Shown here piece by piece: positions 10,801-22,500 of a DNA stretch of 32,684 nt. The translations under genes were made by a program, and so were the position numbers. This stretch comes from Lingula anatina. Its lineage: Eukaryota; Brachiopoda; Lingulata; Lingulida; Lingulidae. Location: positions 114,602-147,285 of the forward strand of contig NW_019775587.1 in assembly GCF_001039355.2 (NCBI RefSeq), given 5' to 3'. Each line of letters begins with the position of its first letter. The stretch's first letter is position 1. The notes beneath the pieces were generated by a model. The model saw only the letters and a program-made list of their open reading frames with translations. It was not told the DNA's origin and made no database searches.

Positions 10801-13800
10801 ACGGCGATATCACCCGAAGAATATGTGCAGTGTGGACTCCAGATAGCCTCCATGGGAGATGACGTAGAAATAGCGAGGGAGAAGGCCCAGCTGCTGCTGG
10901 ACGAGATTGTTAAGAACCATTGCAGCAATGGAATCCTTTACCAGATTTCGACGATACCATTCATTCCTGTTGAAAAGGACATTTTGAATGAAGCTTTGTA
11001 CCAGTTGTGCCCTCCCCTGGAGTCGAAGGATTCCTATATCAGCCTTCGAGGTTCTTTGATTTACCAGAGTCATCACAAGCAAGATATACTGAAACACGGG
11101 GTCCTTACATGGACAAGCTGTTTAACCCTGCCGTCATGGGTTAAATTATCTCGCGAAATGATCCACGAACTTGGTGTGAAATTCATACCGGATGTTGAAG
11201 CCGTTGTCAAACACTGCACCATGTTGGCTGAGGCATCATGGGAAGAGCTCTCAGATGATAGCCTGAGGCTTATGCAATTCATATTCAACTGCGCTTACGA
11301 CTTCCTCAGTCAGTGTTGTATGTGCTTTTCAAAATCGTGCCCAGAATGTATGGCAGTAGCCACTCTACGTAAAAAGGAAATTATCATTCTTAGTGAAGGG
11401 AAAATCAAAACGTTACCATCAAAACTGGTCCTTAACCTACCAGATGAGGTAGACACGGACACGTTGCATCCACATGTGTACAAGAGGCCAATAGATATGG
11501 TGCAACATGATGATTTATTCCGCAGACTGGGGGCCCAGTCCATAGCTAAAGCCGACACATTTGCCCAAGTCTTGAGCCATCTGCGGTTCGAATGCGGAGA
11601 AAACACCATGGACCTTAATCAAAGGGCAACGGCCAGCACAGCAATGTATGGGCTCTTTGTGACTTTGCGGAATGATCCTAGTCAGGCGTTCATGACGCGA
11701 CCACTGTTCCTACCGTCAGACAAAGCTGTCATGACCCTCTCCTTTGAACTGATAGCAAGAGACAATGAGCTGGTCGCCAAGAAATATAAGGATGACACGT
11801 ACGACTATCTGTGCAAGCTTACAGCGTGCAACCTGTATCGTAACGCAAAGGACTACGTGCTACTTCTCCCGCCGGAGGTTCGACCAATCTTGCTATCAGA
11901 TTTGGTACAAGAGGATATAAATATTGACTCATTGTGTGAATTAATGGAATCGGAAGAAGGATGCCCGTATATAGAGAAATATAAAAACGTTTTGGGTTCG
12001 GATAATATGAGCGATGCGCTGGTGGCTCTAGCGGCCGTCCCTTACAACGAGAGCGGTCCTCTACGAGACAGACTGGAGGTTTTACAGGCGGCTAATGTAC
12101 AATGTTTTAACAGGATGAAGTCACAACTTCTTGTGAAAGGAAAACCTCTGGAGGGAGCAAAGATGTCGGAGAAATATTGTCACTTGCAGGTTGATCCAGA
12201 AGAGTGTTTTTATACGTTGTACATTAAACACAACCATGAATACCCGGGCGATGCTAACGTCACATTTGCTGTTGCTGACGTCATCAAGTCTCACCTCAAT
12301 GTGGAGATAGACTCGGGGCAGGTTGTTAAACTACTGCGATGCAGTGGTGATCTGGAACAAACGGAGGACATTTTAGCTGGGGAGGGGGCAACTCTGAACG
12401 CTCAAGAAGACCTTTTAGATGGGCCAACCCTCGGCACTGTTGTCCCAGATCGAAAACTCTTCGCCATGCATCCCAACGTAAGGCTTCAACCGAAGGAATA
12501 CGTATCCTACCTACAGACCAACAAATCAACAGGACAGGAAATAATGGTATATGCCAGGGTCGTCAATGAAAATGTGGAGCAAAGAATCAGAGCGGTTGGG
12601 AATATGTTCAAAGAATATAAGATTGACATCGGCCTCGGTTATCCTGTCGCTGCGCATGCGTTGGACCTCTATCGAGAAGGCAGAAGGTTTCCAGATCTCC
12701 TCAAAGGTCAGAAGTCATCTGACGAGCAAGAAGATGATGAAGACACGGACGAGAGCGATGACGAAGACGTTTCCAGAGATCATGTCGATCTTTCTTCAGA
12801 GATTGGTCAAACAACCGCCATTTTGACCCAGCTGCTCGAGGAGACGTACAGTGATGTGCGATGGGTGCCGCTGAGGGAGAAGATGGCCACTCGACTGTTG
12901 AAGACTTGGGAATGCAGCCAGGATGGTAGGCCATTTAACTCGGTCTTTGTTGTACGTGTTATACAAAATATTTTATACTTGGTGGTAAAAAAGTTAAAAA
13001 CATAAAAGTTCTCACACAGGTAAAAAAAATGGGAATGTCTATTTACAGTCTGTGTGCGATCTTTCTGTTATCTGGCGCACATTTCAACTTCATAGATACT
13101 CCATATATCTGATGTGTGAATACCAGTGAAAGATTTTTTCTGCCTAAAAGTTTATTTAAAAAGTAAATTGATAAAGATTTCTATTTTTAAAACTCACTAA
13201 TACTACATATAATATTTACATACCCTTCAGTATTCAAACTGTTTCTTTCGTTCCGTAAAAAAAGTCCAGCTTAATTTTCTTACTCGTGCAGTCATATATG
13301 AGGGAATCGTTTTCCAGATTACGACGCAACAGAAGCAGAGACCGTTCTTAGACACCTGCAGCAGGAAATAGAACGAGTAGAGCGCCAGTACGCAGGCGTG
13401 GTATCTTTGTACAGGGAACAGGAAGAAGAACGAAGAAAGATTGAGCTTGGTATGTATAGCGAAATGAATTAGCTTATTGGGTGAGGCTCATACTACTCAA
13501 CTCAGGTGGCCTTTTGCTTGTTGTCGATAAGTGGCACAGCTACAACGGGGCTCAAGCTACGAAGACACGGTTTTGAACCCAGCAAACACTGAACGTTATT
13601 ATAACGTTACCATAATGTTTCTCATGCCATTGAACATGATTGAAAAATCGAACCTCTGTGTAAACTCTTTTGAGTACCCATAAGAAGAGATTGGGCTATA
13701 AATTTCAGTTATTTTGAAGGTTCGAAACGATATATATTGGTAAAAATCTTCATAACGTCAATGTTACAAGCTGTACCACTTTTTCTTTTTCAGCTGAGCG

Positions 13801-14302
13801 GGGCTTGGTAGATCCAGACCCTGAATGCGCACGCAGACTCTTCGCCATTGCTCTACGAGACCTACCGACAGCCGATGTTATGCTCGAGACGGGCCTCACA
13901 GAATGGTGCTGTTCTCTCTGTACCGAAGTCGTTAGAAAAGTCCTGATAGGGACCATTGTGAATCACGGCTTGGCCACCCCAGAACAAGCACTCGCTATTC
14001 ACAGCCTTCAGCCTTTGCTTGCGTACACAATGCGCCTGCAAAAGAGACCCATCCAGCTAGTCGCAGACGTGGACGTCTTTAGAAGAACCAGCGCGGATTA
14101 TATCGAGTCATTTGATCCGTCCTCGAGGAGATATAGCAGACCGGAAGTGACGTATACTGAACAGGTGGCGCGAAAAATTGTTGACGTCACGCACAGAGTT
14201 GTGACGTACTTGGCGGGGTTTAATGAAATTGATCTGACGTCGAAAAATGACGATGTCGTCGATGAGAACATGAACTCTGAAGCAGAAGTGAAATCATCCT
14301 AA
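7810..14302 (+). CDS. Sacsin-like protein: Hsp90-type ATPase module plus C-terminal HEPN-like domain, three exons
   Basis: Coding exons 7810-12925, 13318-13449 and 13794-14302 join in frame (both junctions phase 1, GT/AG) to give 1918 residues. Residues 20-270 match the sacsin repeat region (SIRPT) ATPase: N-box ELIQNADDA (N47, D50), YNNAVFTAED, and G2-like GQFGIGF (114-120). A long middle region follows, then an acidic linker around 1637-1655, a charged helical stretch (about 1706-1749, LQQEIERVERQYAG) and a domain beginning VDPDPECARRLFAIALRDL with HEPN-like helices. Human sacsin has about 4579 residues, three SIRPT units, a J domain and HEPN; this protein has one unit and no J domain. The likely role is chaperone-like and ATP-dependent; substrate is unknown. 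I start at ATG 7810 because it precedes the conserved FGQFEPPT segment. The frame is open back to an acceptor at 7733-7734, so an upstream exon may carry UTR or a few codons. An ATTAAA at 14372-14377 could serve polyadenylation. Confidence 0.92.
13450..13793 (+). other. Intron 2 of the sacsin-like gene
   Basis: Starts gtatgt and ends with a pyrimidine tract and tttttcag. No repeat, ORF or RNA gene recognised inside. Intron 1 (12926-13317) is similar: it begins gtaggc and ends tttccag, and the large ORF reads through its start for about 26 codons before a stop. Confidence 0.85.
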
Positions 14303-14811
14303 AATGAGAATATTTCTTCACAAAATGTTTATTTTGTCGAAGTGTCTGCTAAGAATTGACACAAGATGATGATTAAAATCGTTGCAGGACGACGAAATCG
14401 TCAGAAAAGAGAAAATTAAATTTGAATCAGATAATGCAAAATGTATGCGATTTCAATTAGCTGATATTAACGCTGTATTTAATATTCCTTTTTGTGTGAT
14501 ATTACTAAAAGTGATTCAAGATTTGTCATCACATAACCAGATTACGTATGTGTTGAAAGTTACACGTATATGTACCTTTATGATGTTTAAAGATTTAATA
14601 AGTTTTCTTTGCAGACGATAGATGTAGAAGTAACTGCTGATATTTAGAGCAAAAGTCTGTTCATTTGTTGGACGATATTCTAGTCTAGTCAAATGCATAT
14701 TTCATCACAACCATATCGACTGTATCTGTAGAGATGTAAGAGGATTTGTGACACGTACATTTAAAAGCCTAATCGTATAATGTCGACAAACATAAGAGTT
14801 TCTAATGGGTA

Positions 14812-14912
14812 TTTTTACAATTGAACTTTTTGGCGCTCCGTGGGTGCTATTACAATTGAACTTTTGGCGCTCCATGGATAATTTACAATAGTAGTTTTTT
14901 GGTGCTCCAATC
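14812..14912. repeat. Three diverged tandem units of about 35 bp
   Basis: Units start near 14812, 14848 and 14880. Each reads ttacaat, then a short AT-rich stretch, then a T run and ggYgctcc. Units 1 and 2 are nearly identical; unit 3 is more diverged. An antisense frame across them gives a GAPK-type repeat, which I take to be incidental. Confidence 0.75.
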
Positions 14913-15749
14913 CAGTTCTGTCTACATTTGGTAGTTTTATACAAAGACGGGGGCTGGCGGACAGAGACTCTAGATCTATCACTGACATTGATATCGCCGA
15001 CGCAGCTCGTTAATATCACCTTTATTAATACTAGTATACCTCTTGATTGAGGAATACATATTCATACCTATGACAAAATTAAGAGAAAATCCGAGACCTA
15101 TATTACTTCAAGTACAGAAACTACCACCAAAATTTCAAACAAAACACAGATCTAGTACCCAAAACTATACAATTTCTCATACGAGCCCAATTTTGAATCA
15201 ACGTTTCTTCTGGGCACTACTGACAAAGCATTACTTTGGGTATGTAAAGATTAAATAAAGAGATTATTACCGTAAACAGCATACTGCATTCAACTTTTAT
15301 CGGACACGGTGTTGTGGGTGACTACATGGTCCATGTGTGAGGGGCGAAAGTTTTTTTTCGTTTTATGGAGAAATGAAGATCACTTAGGCCCTCGAACGCG
15401 GCGATGCAGAACTAGGGGATAATCATGTGACCCATTGCCCATCTTCATCCCAGTGAGGAAATGGGCATCAATGCTATCAAATGGACACTCACCTGTTGAT
15501 TGAATATCCTATTTAGCTCAAGTCAAACTTATTATATGCCTATTTCAAGTCCAGAATTTCGGGAATTTATTGACCTGTACGACATAAACGCGTTCACTAT
15601 TCACGGAACGCAGACTAAACTTTTCTTCCACGTACATGAGTAGACGAGTTCAGAATTTTGATGAGAGGGGTGTTTGTGACATAAGGTCAAATACTTTTTG
15701 TCGAGAGAATCGAGGCCGACTACTACGATATTTCGATTTCCATGCTCCT

Positions 15750-15751
<2 letters not shown>

Positions 15752-15785
<34 letters not shown>

Positions 15786-15837
15786 GGAGGGGAGGGGGGC
15801 ACGCGACCCACTTTGTGTCTACCTGGATCCGATTTTG
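15752..15837. mobile_element. T29 run and GC-rich block resembling a transposon end
   Basis: A run of 29 T is followed by a G/A-rich tract, gcacgcgacccact and cctggatccg. The counterpart in copy 2 (28747-28806) keeps the layout with a shorter T run and a longer G run. The similarity to 6769-6847 suggests a shared element, but its limits are not defined. Confidence 0.3.
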
Positions 15838-16181
15838 ACATGGATGCGGTATAAAACGTCATTATTTTTCCATTTTAGAACTCTAAACAATAGGCTGATT
15901 TATATATGAATCAATGTTGCAATATAAAAACATATAACGTAACTTTAGAGGATATGGAGAAGGCAGCTTTGTAAAAATATCCTTTAGAAAAAAGTAATGT
16001 ATTAAGATTGTATATGTAAAATGGTGCTAAAATGACACAAGTTTGTTAATAAATTTGTTAATACCTGATGCTTCTGTCTTCAAATACGATTCACACGATA
16101 GTCTATGATATAATTCCCTGGTTAAACACATTTTATATCAGATTGATATGCAAAATTATTCAGACTACAATTTCATCAGAC

Positions 16182-16187
16182 TTTATT
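16182..16187 (-). promoter_or_regulatory. DHX36: Candidate polyadenylation signal AATAAA of DHX36
   Basis: Minus-strand AATAAA about 230 bases after the DHX36 stop codon, conserved in copy 2 at 29161-29166. Based on hexamer and position only. Confidence 0.5.
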
Positions 16188-16416
16188 TCCTTATGCTTCA
16201 GTGCTTTTAGTTCACCTAATAGTTTATATGCATTAAATGACAAAACATGTTTAACCACAATGCATAATCACAATTCTAAGGTAAAAAATGATGAAAAAAA
16301 AAATAAAAGTGGCAGAGGAACGTGTGTTTATCCATCCCTTCAAACAGAAAGGTGATCAGACATTTGCAGGCTTGTTAAAGTCAACTGATTAATGGACTTT
16401 TCTGCGTTATCTTGCC

Positions 16417-19400
16417 CTATTCTTTAGTTAATAGATCGGTGATGGCTTGCATTATCGCCCCTTCTTTAGTGTTCCCATCCCATTGGGTAAGGCCTGGTCT
16501 TGTGATCTTCTCTTCCAAAAGTTTGTCGAGTTCACGTCGAAGATCCTGCCAACAATCCATCAAATGTGAAACTTGCAATGCGGGCACTTCTTTATCATTT
16601 TAATAATTTACAATTTAGAATATGCCATGAAGATTTTTTCAAGTATAAAAAAATTTTATGTGCAAATATTTGAAAGCATATTACAAGCATGAAAAAGTTA
16701 AAAAATACAGTTAAACTGTAAACCACAAATCAACAAATGCCAAAAATTCAATCTCCTTGGTACAAGTGATTACCTTGACTAGATTTGCTGTTTTGGCCGA
16801 AGATTTAAAAATGATCCAATCATCTACAGTCACACAGTCCATATCTTCATCCTGAAAATTAACAATGAACTGATGTTATTTTATGTTATCAGAATAACTG
16901 TCACATTTAATGATGCAGAATCATGGCTGAGGTGCCCTAGAGTGATACTCCACACAGCATGCTTTTCCATTTCACTCAGTTGTCATAGCGTATGTAAACA
17001 TAAAATGAAAATATCACTTGTCTCAATATTTCCTTTTTTTATGAAACCTTGTTTATATCTACTAAAATAGTCAAATTTTTATTCAAATCGGCTGCACAAG
17101 CCGCATTTTGAATGTTCACACTCTAGGTGTGCTTACACTTAAAATAGGGCAACCAATTTTGATACAACTTCTAGGGTGATCTGATAACTTTAGCTAAGTT
17201 CATCAAAGTCAGTCTGTGTATGCCCTCACTTCTCCAAGGTTAATCTTTTGTCTTGGCAAGCAATGGGGTTGATGCTGTTGGCAGACGAGGGGGGGGAGTG
17301 AGGGTGGTGAGGGTGGATGAAAAGGAGGGTAAAGTACATAGTCTGTTGTGAGAGCAGCTTATGCAGGATCCCTACAGAGAAGGGGTGTACAGAGAAGATT
17401 TATTTAATCTTCCATGTAAAATGTGCCCCATTCTCCTCTCTCATTTTTGCCAGTGTACCTTTTTGACGCCAATGTCCCCTCCAAAGAAAAGCAATGGGTA
17501 TGGAGATACCACTGTGCTGTCATAGAGAAAAACCTACAAAAGAAAAAAAAAAGAAAAAAGAAAATAAATAAATAAATAAAGTAAAATAATTAGAAGAAAT
17601 ACATTTGTACCAAGGTTTGCTTTTTGTATGCAAATATAAAATTGCCAGTTTTATCAGTGAGTAGAGAGTAGAAATTTCTAAAAGGTTTAGCATAAATTAT
17701 ATGTAAGAAATTAAAACACTTAAATTTGACAAAGCCAAGTGATCTAAAGACCTATTTATGACATTCTTTACTTCTCCACTGCCCTTACTTTTATATCCAT
17801 TATATATATATATATATATATATATACTCTCATTTATGTTGAAAGAAGGCATTGAGAACAAGTTGATCCATGAACTAACTTCGGAGCCCAGATTTAATTT
17901 GTTTCATGGCACGATGGAGGCAGGAGACCATCAGGGAATTAGCAGTATCGTTTTTAGTTGGGTCGGCCATATTTAGTCAGTGGATCACTTAGTCTGCAGA
18001 TCATCTGTTTTGAATGCACTCAAAGACTATTGGCCTCTATATCAATCGCACCACAGTCCTACACTTACATTTGTGGTGCGATTGATATAGAGGCCAATAT
18101 ATATCAATCGCACCACAGCCCTACACTTACATTTGTGGACCTCATCTTCAGATGATACACCATCCACTGTGACTGGCACTGTCTCTCTTTGCAATTTACA
18201 GACTTTGGGTGAATACTGCATCTCTCTGTCTTTGTGTTCACCTTTGGACCCCTGGATGAAAAAGGGAAAACAAACTTTTAAAAATTTACAGGATGGATCA
18301 AGAATGTTAAAAAGGGAGCTGGGGTGTTAAGGGAAAGGGCAGGGGCAATGTTTGGCTCACTAATTAATAACTAACTAATTAATTAATAACTTTTAAAAAA
18401 TTATATTAGTAGTGAAAAAATAAAATAAACCAAAATATACATTGAAGAAATGTGCACTCTAAAGTATTGTGACCCCTCCCCTTTTTGGAAAGGAACAGGG
18501 GCTGAATCCAACATTTTGACTTGAACAACAGATTATGGGAGAATGCGCATCAACTAAATTCCAAGATGACTGGTTGAAATTAAAAGACTGAAGACTGTAA
18601 AATAAAGCTTTAAAAATTCTTAATTGAGTCTGAAAAGTGTACTTTAATTTAAATGATATAGTTTGCGGTGTTCATGTAAATATATTATAAAAACTGAACC
18701 TAACAATAAGGTAAATCATTTAAAAAAATGACAAAGCATTCCTTACATTTTCAACTGCTTGACTCTGCCGACATTTGGATAGAGACCTGCACATATCACA
18801 GCTTTCAGCAAATTGGTATTATCTGGGAGAAAATGATCAGAAAAGAGTGACATATATAAGACAAATAAGAGAAAAAATTCTAAAAGGTTTAGCAGAAATG
18901 ATATATGACAAAGCCAAGTGACCTAAGAGATCTATTTATGACATTCTTTATTGCTCCAATGTCCTTATCAAGTAGGTGACAGATGAAAAGTTATAAAATT
19001 AAAGTATTACACAATCAGAAAGTACAAAGTAAAAAAATTAACTTAAGACCACCCACAGATGTAAAACATTTATCACAACTGATATCAGAAAATGTACATG
19101 ATACTGGTACCTACAAGAATTTAAATTGGCAGCGGGTTGTTTGGGGTCGGCAGATCCAACAAACTTCACATCATAGAGAAGCTGAGCAAACTGTCCTTTC
19201 ATAGACTGAATCATCTGAAAAAATATTATCATTAGGAAGGCACGCTCTTGTTCACCAGAAACAATTTCAAGTAGTTGGGAAAATTTGCTTTCAAGCACTA
19301 AATCATTGAAAAACTGTGTGACATAAGCTGTCTTAACATCTCTAACAACACATTAGAATGTATGTAATGGTGCTTATTCAAAGTGTAACATGTAACAATT

Positions 19401-19435
19401 TGATACAAAATATATGAGAAAATTCTGTTGACCAA

Positions 19436-19533
<98 letters not shown>

Positions 19534-22500
19534 TCACTTGTGAAAATTTATCAAAGTGTTCATACCCTAAGTGTTGAGGGAGACATGAAATTATCCCAAC
19601 AATACTTCTGTGCGCTGCTCGTGCCTCCTCTGTCTAACATGCGCTCCCAGTTACGAAAAGCATAAACCAGCATCAGGTGGTCACTCTGAGAACCCTGGGA
19701 TAGCTCACGCTTTTTGGCGTCTGCTTGCTGTTCTTTGCCCTGTGGATGCCATACATGAAACAATTGCTTTTAAACATACATGAATTCAAAGGATATTTAA
19801 ATACATGTGAATAGTGTTTGAAAAAAAATTCAATAAACAAATGCTTGACTGTGTTCTCAGTTTATTAAGTATAAAAGAAAATTGACAAAGGTAGTGCTTG
19901 GCTAAATTGTCAAGTAGCGTGTTTAGGCCCTTGGTTCAAAAAAAAAAAAAAAAAAAAAAAACAGGTCAGTTCCCTGGCTAAGTTGACTAGGATTTCCATG
20001 AGAGTGCTGTTACACTGTTCCTGACAAGGTAAAAATGCCACTGTGACCATGTAACCATGGTAAGTAAGTTCTTAGCCAGGGAACCTGACTTGAGATTTCT
20101 TGCCAAACCATGGCTAGGAAATAAGCAGGTGCCACGCCTACCAATGGGACTACAAATGGATCCTTAAAGCTGAGACTGGCTGCCACAGTCAGGATAGGAT
20201 CCAGACAGCAGAACATGGCTCCAAACAGGATCATCTTTCCAATATGGGGGTCCACGGGGAGTTTGGCAAGATGAAACCCCAGGGGGGTCAGATCCTCGTT
20301 GTGGTCCAGGGCATTCTGGAAGCAAGATGTATACTTGATATAAAAATATAAAAACATATGGGGGGGGGGGGGGGAACCAATAGTTCAACTAGTTCAAATC
20401 AACAAGGAACTTTGAAAAAGTCTGTCATTTACAAGGATTTAGAAAAAATACATTTCTATTGCTTTTCCTGAGGTTGCACGCAAACCCCTCTTTCTCTTCA
20501 GACTAAATGGGTTCGGCACCAAATCTACCAATCAATAGCCTTGAAACCATACTGAACATTGAACAGATATTATATACATTACTACAAACTTCATGGAAAA
20601 CATTCAGCCATCTCCTACCATGTCAGTGAGGTTTATAACTGCCTTGTTGAGGGCCTCCATGGACGGAGTCTGCATGGCTTTGCTCACAAAGGGCTCTATT
20701 TTACCCAGTTTTAACAGCTGCAAATAGAAGTCATAATGTAAGTACACTGCCACTGTGGACAGCTGGTAGTGGCTGAGTAGAGTACATTTATTTTATCATA
20801 TGAAAGTTTTCAATGGTTTAAGAGCATATTCAGACAAAAATTTGAATTCAATTCCTATTCTTATACAAGACAATCAATCAAAGTGTATAATACAAATGAA
20901 TACATAAATAGTTGCCCCTATGTCACTGACTGAGTCACCTTAATTTGTAAGCACAACTCTTCCAGTCTAGTTCTCAACATCTCAGGGAGTTGATAGTCTT
21001 TGAGTTGCCTTTCTTGGTAAGTTGTAAACAAGTGAAAACACTTGCCTGGCTGAACCCTGTATAAAAGACCAAGTGAGAAGTGGGATAATAATTCATCAAA
21101 ATCTTTTTATATTGATACCATTTTGGATTTATATTCAATTCATCTTTAAACCACTGCACTAGAATTTATCAAACATACTCCCACACATACAAGTATTTCC
21201 AATGCTGTCATGCACATGAATTCAGACACAAACAAATACTTCTGATGCAAAAATGCTATTACCTGCCAGCTCGCCCCCTTCGCTGTCTCGCATTAGCCTT
21301 GCTGACCCACTCTGGTAACAGAGTTGCCACATTGGATTGAGCATCGAAGTTACTCAGCTTGATTTTCCCAGCGTCTATCACAAAAACAACATCATCTATC
21401 GTGATGCTGGCAATGTGAAAATAAAAGAAAAGGATCTCAGTTACTCTTAAAGGTCTGTTTTCTCAGATAGAGTTACTTTTTATTCTAGGCAAAGGGAGGG
21501 GGGAGTGAAGACTTCATAAAGCCTCTAATCCTAATCAAAATATACTAGTCTTTAGAGGAAACATACTGAGGAAACACTACATCAGTCTTTTTGGTCAAAT
21601 TTCTGTTCTGACAAAATCTGACCTGACAAAAAATAAAAAAATCATGGTTATAACTGGAGACTGAACTGTATATGCTGCAAATAATTCAGATTACAGCACA
21701 TCAACTGAAATCCCAAGCAGCTGTCGCATACCTTGTTTCAGCAATATTTGTGGCGATAATGATCTTTCTGACACCAGGGGGCGGGCGCTCAAACACCTGC
21801 CGCTGGTTCACTGTAGGCATCATAGAGTGGAGAGGTATAATTCTGAATGAATCTGTAAAAAATGATAATCCGTAGGTTTACTATGGCTTTCAAAGACAAC
21901 AAGAAAATTTAATATTCTGGTTTCAAAAATTTTGGCACAACTGGCTAAGTGGTGAAAGGGGGGTCTGCTTTTATTGTAATCAAAGAATACTTTCAATTGA
22001 AAAAGAAAAAGCATCAAAGAGACAAATCTACACAAATGTTAAAAAAACACTGGGCATTAATATTTTGAAAAAAAAAAAAAATTGAAAATAAGTATGTGGT
22101 CAAACTTGGCCGACTAAACTGACTGTAACTGAATAGCTCAAACTGCATGTACACTGCTCAACCATACAGTGACTCATTGTGATATGTTGTACTTAATATT
22201 TCATCAGAATGTTGTCAACAATAAGAATTTTACACCTCTAGACAGTTGGGCTGGTAGCTTGCAAATTTTCCCAGCCCAATCAGTTTTAATTGCCAATAAA
22301 AGAAACATTGTTATTTTACAGTAGTTTCAATATGATGAACTTAAGGTTCCTATCAAAATGCTTTGTAAGGTAAATTTGTCAGATTATTAAGGATGGAAAT
22401 TAAAAAAATAGAACTTCTAATAAGAAGTTTGTTAACATAAGTATCATAAGAATATTTTTTGAGCAGTATGGATTAGTGTTCATTTTTATAATTTACAAAT

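Larger units (their letters stand above)
14303..16181. other. Intergenic region between convergent sacsin-like and DHX36 genes
   Basis: The two genes converge here. The region holds the sacsin-like 3' UTR, a three-copy tandem repeat (14812-14912), the start of the large duplicated segment (from 15324), a T29 run and the DHX36 3' flank. Open frames on either strand are short and unlike any protein I know. Confidence 0.6.
15324..19951. repeat. Large direct repeat, copy 1 (DHX36 3' half and flank)
   Basis: This segment recurs in the same orientation at 28308-32684. It covers 3' flank, DHX36 exons 18-24 and their introns. Copy 1 has about 426 bp (16881-17306) missing from copy 2, lacks the MITE found at 31588-31743, and has different TA and CA tract lengths. 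Confidence 0.95.

Noticed and set aside
13794-14302. HEPN-type RNase activity of the sacsin-like C-terminus
   Set aside because: No R-x4-6-H motif is visible; the nearest arginine-histidine pair (RKVLIGTIVNH) has the wrong spacing.
19298-19537. Minus-strand ORF VCVCVC, and its copy-2 relative at 31940-32266
   Set aside because: Translation of the CA repeat in intron 18 of DHX36. The copy-2 ORF gains real-looking residues only because it is near exon 19.
20360-20374. G15 run inside a gene for a G-quadruplex helicase, as possible autoregulation
   Set aside because: The run is on the plus strand, so the DHX36 transcript carries C15 and cannot form an RNA G-quadruplex there. A DNA structure is possible but nothing links it to regulation.
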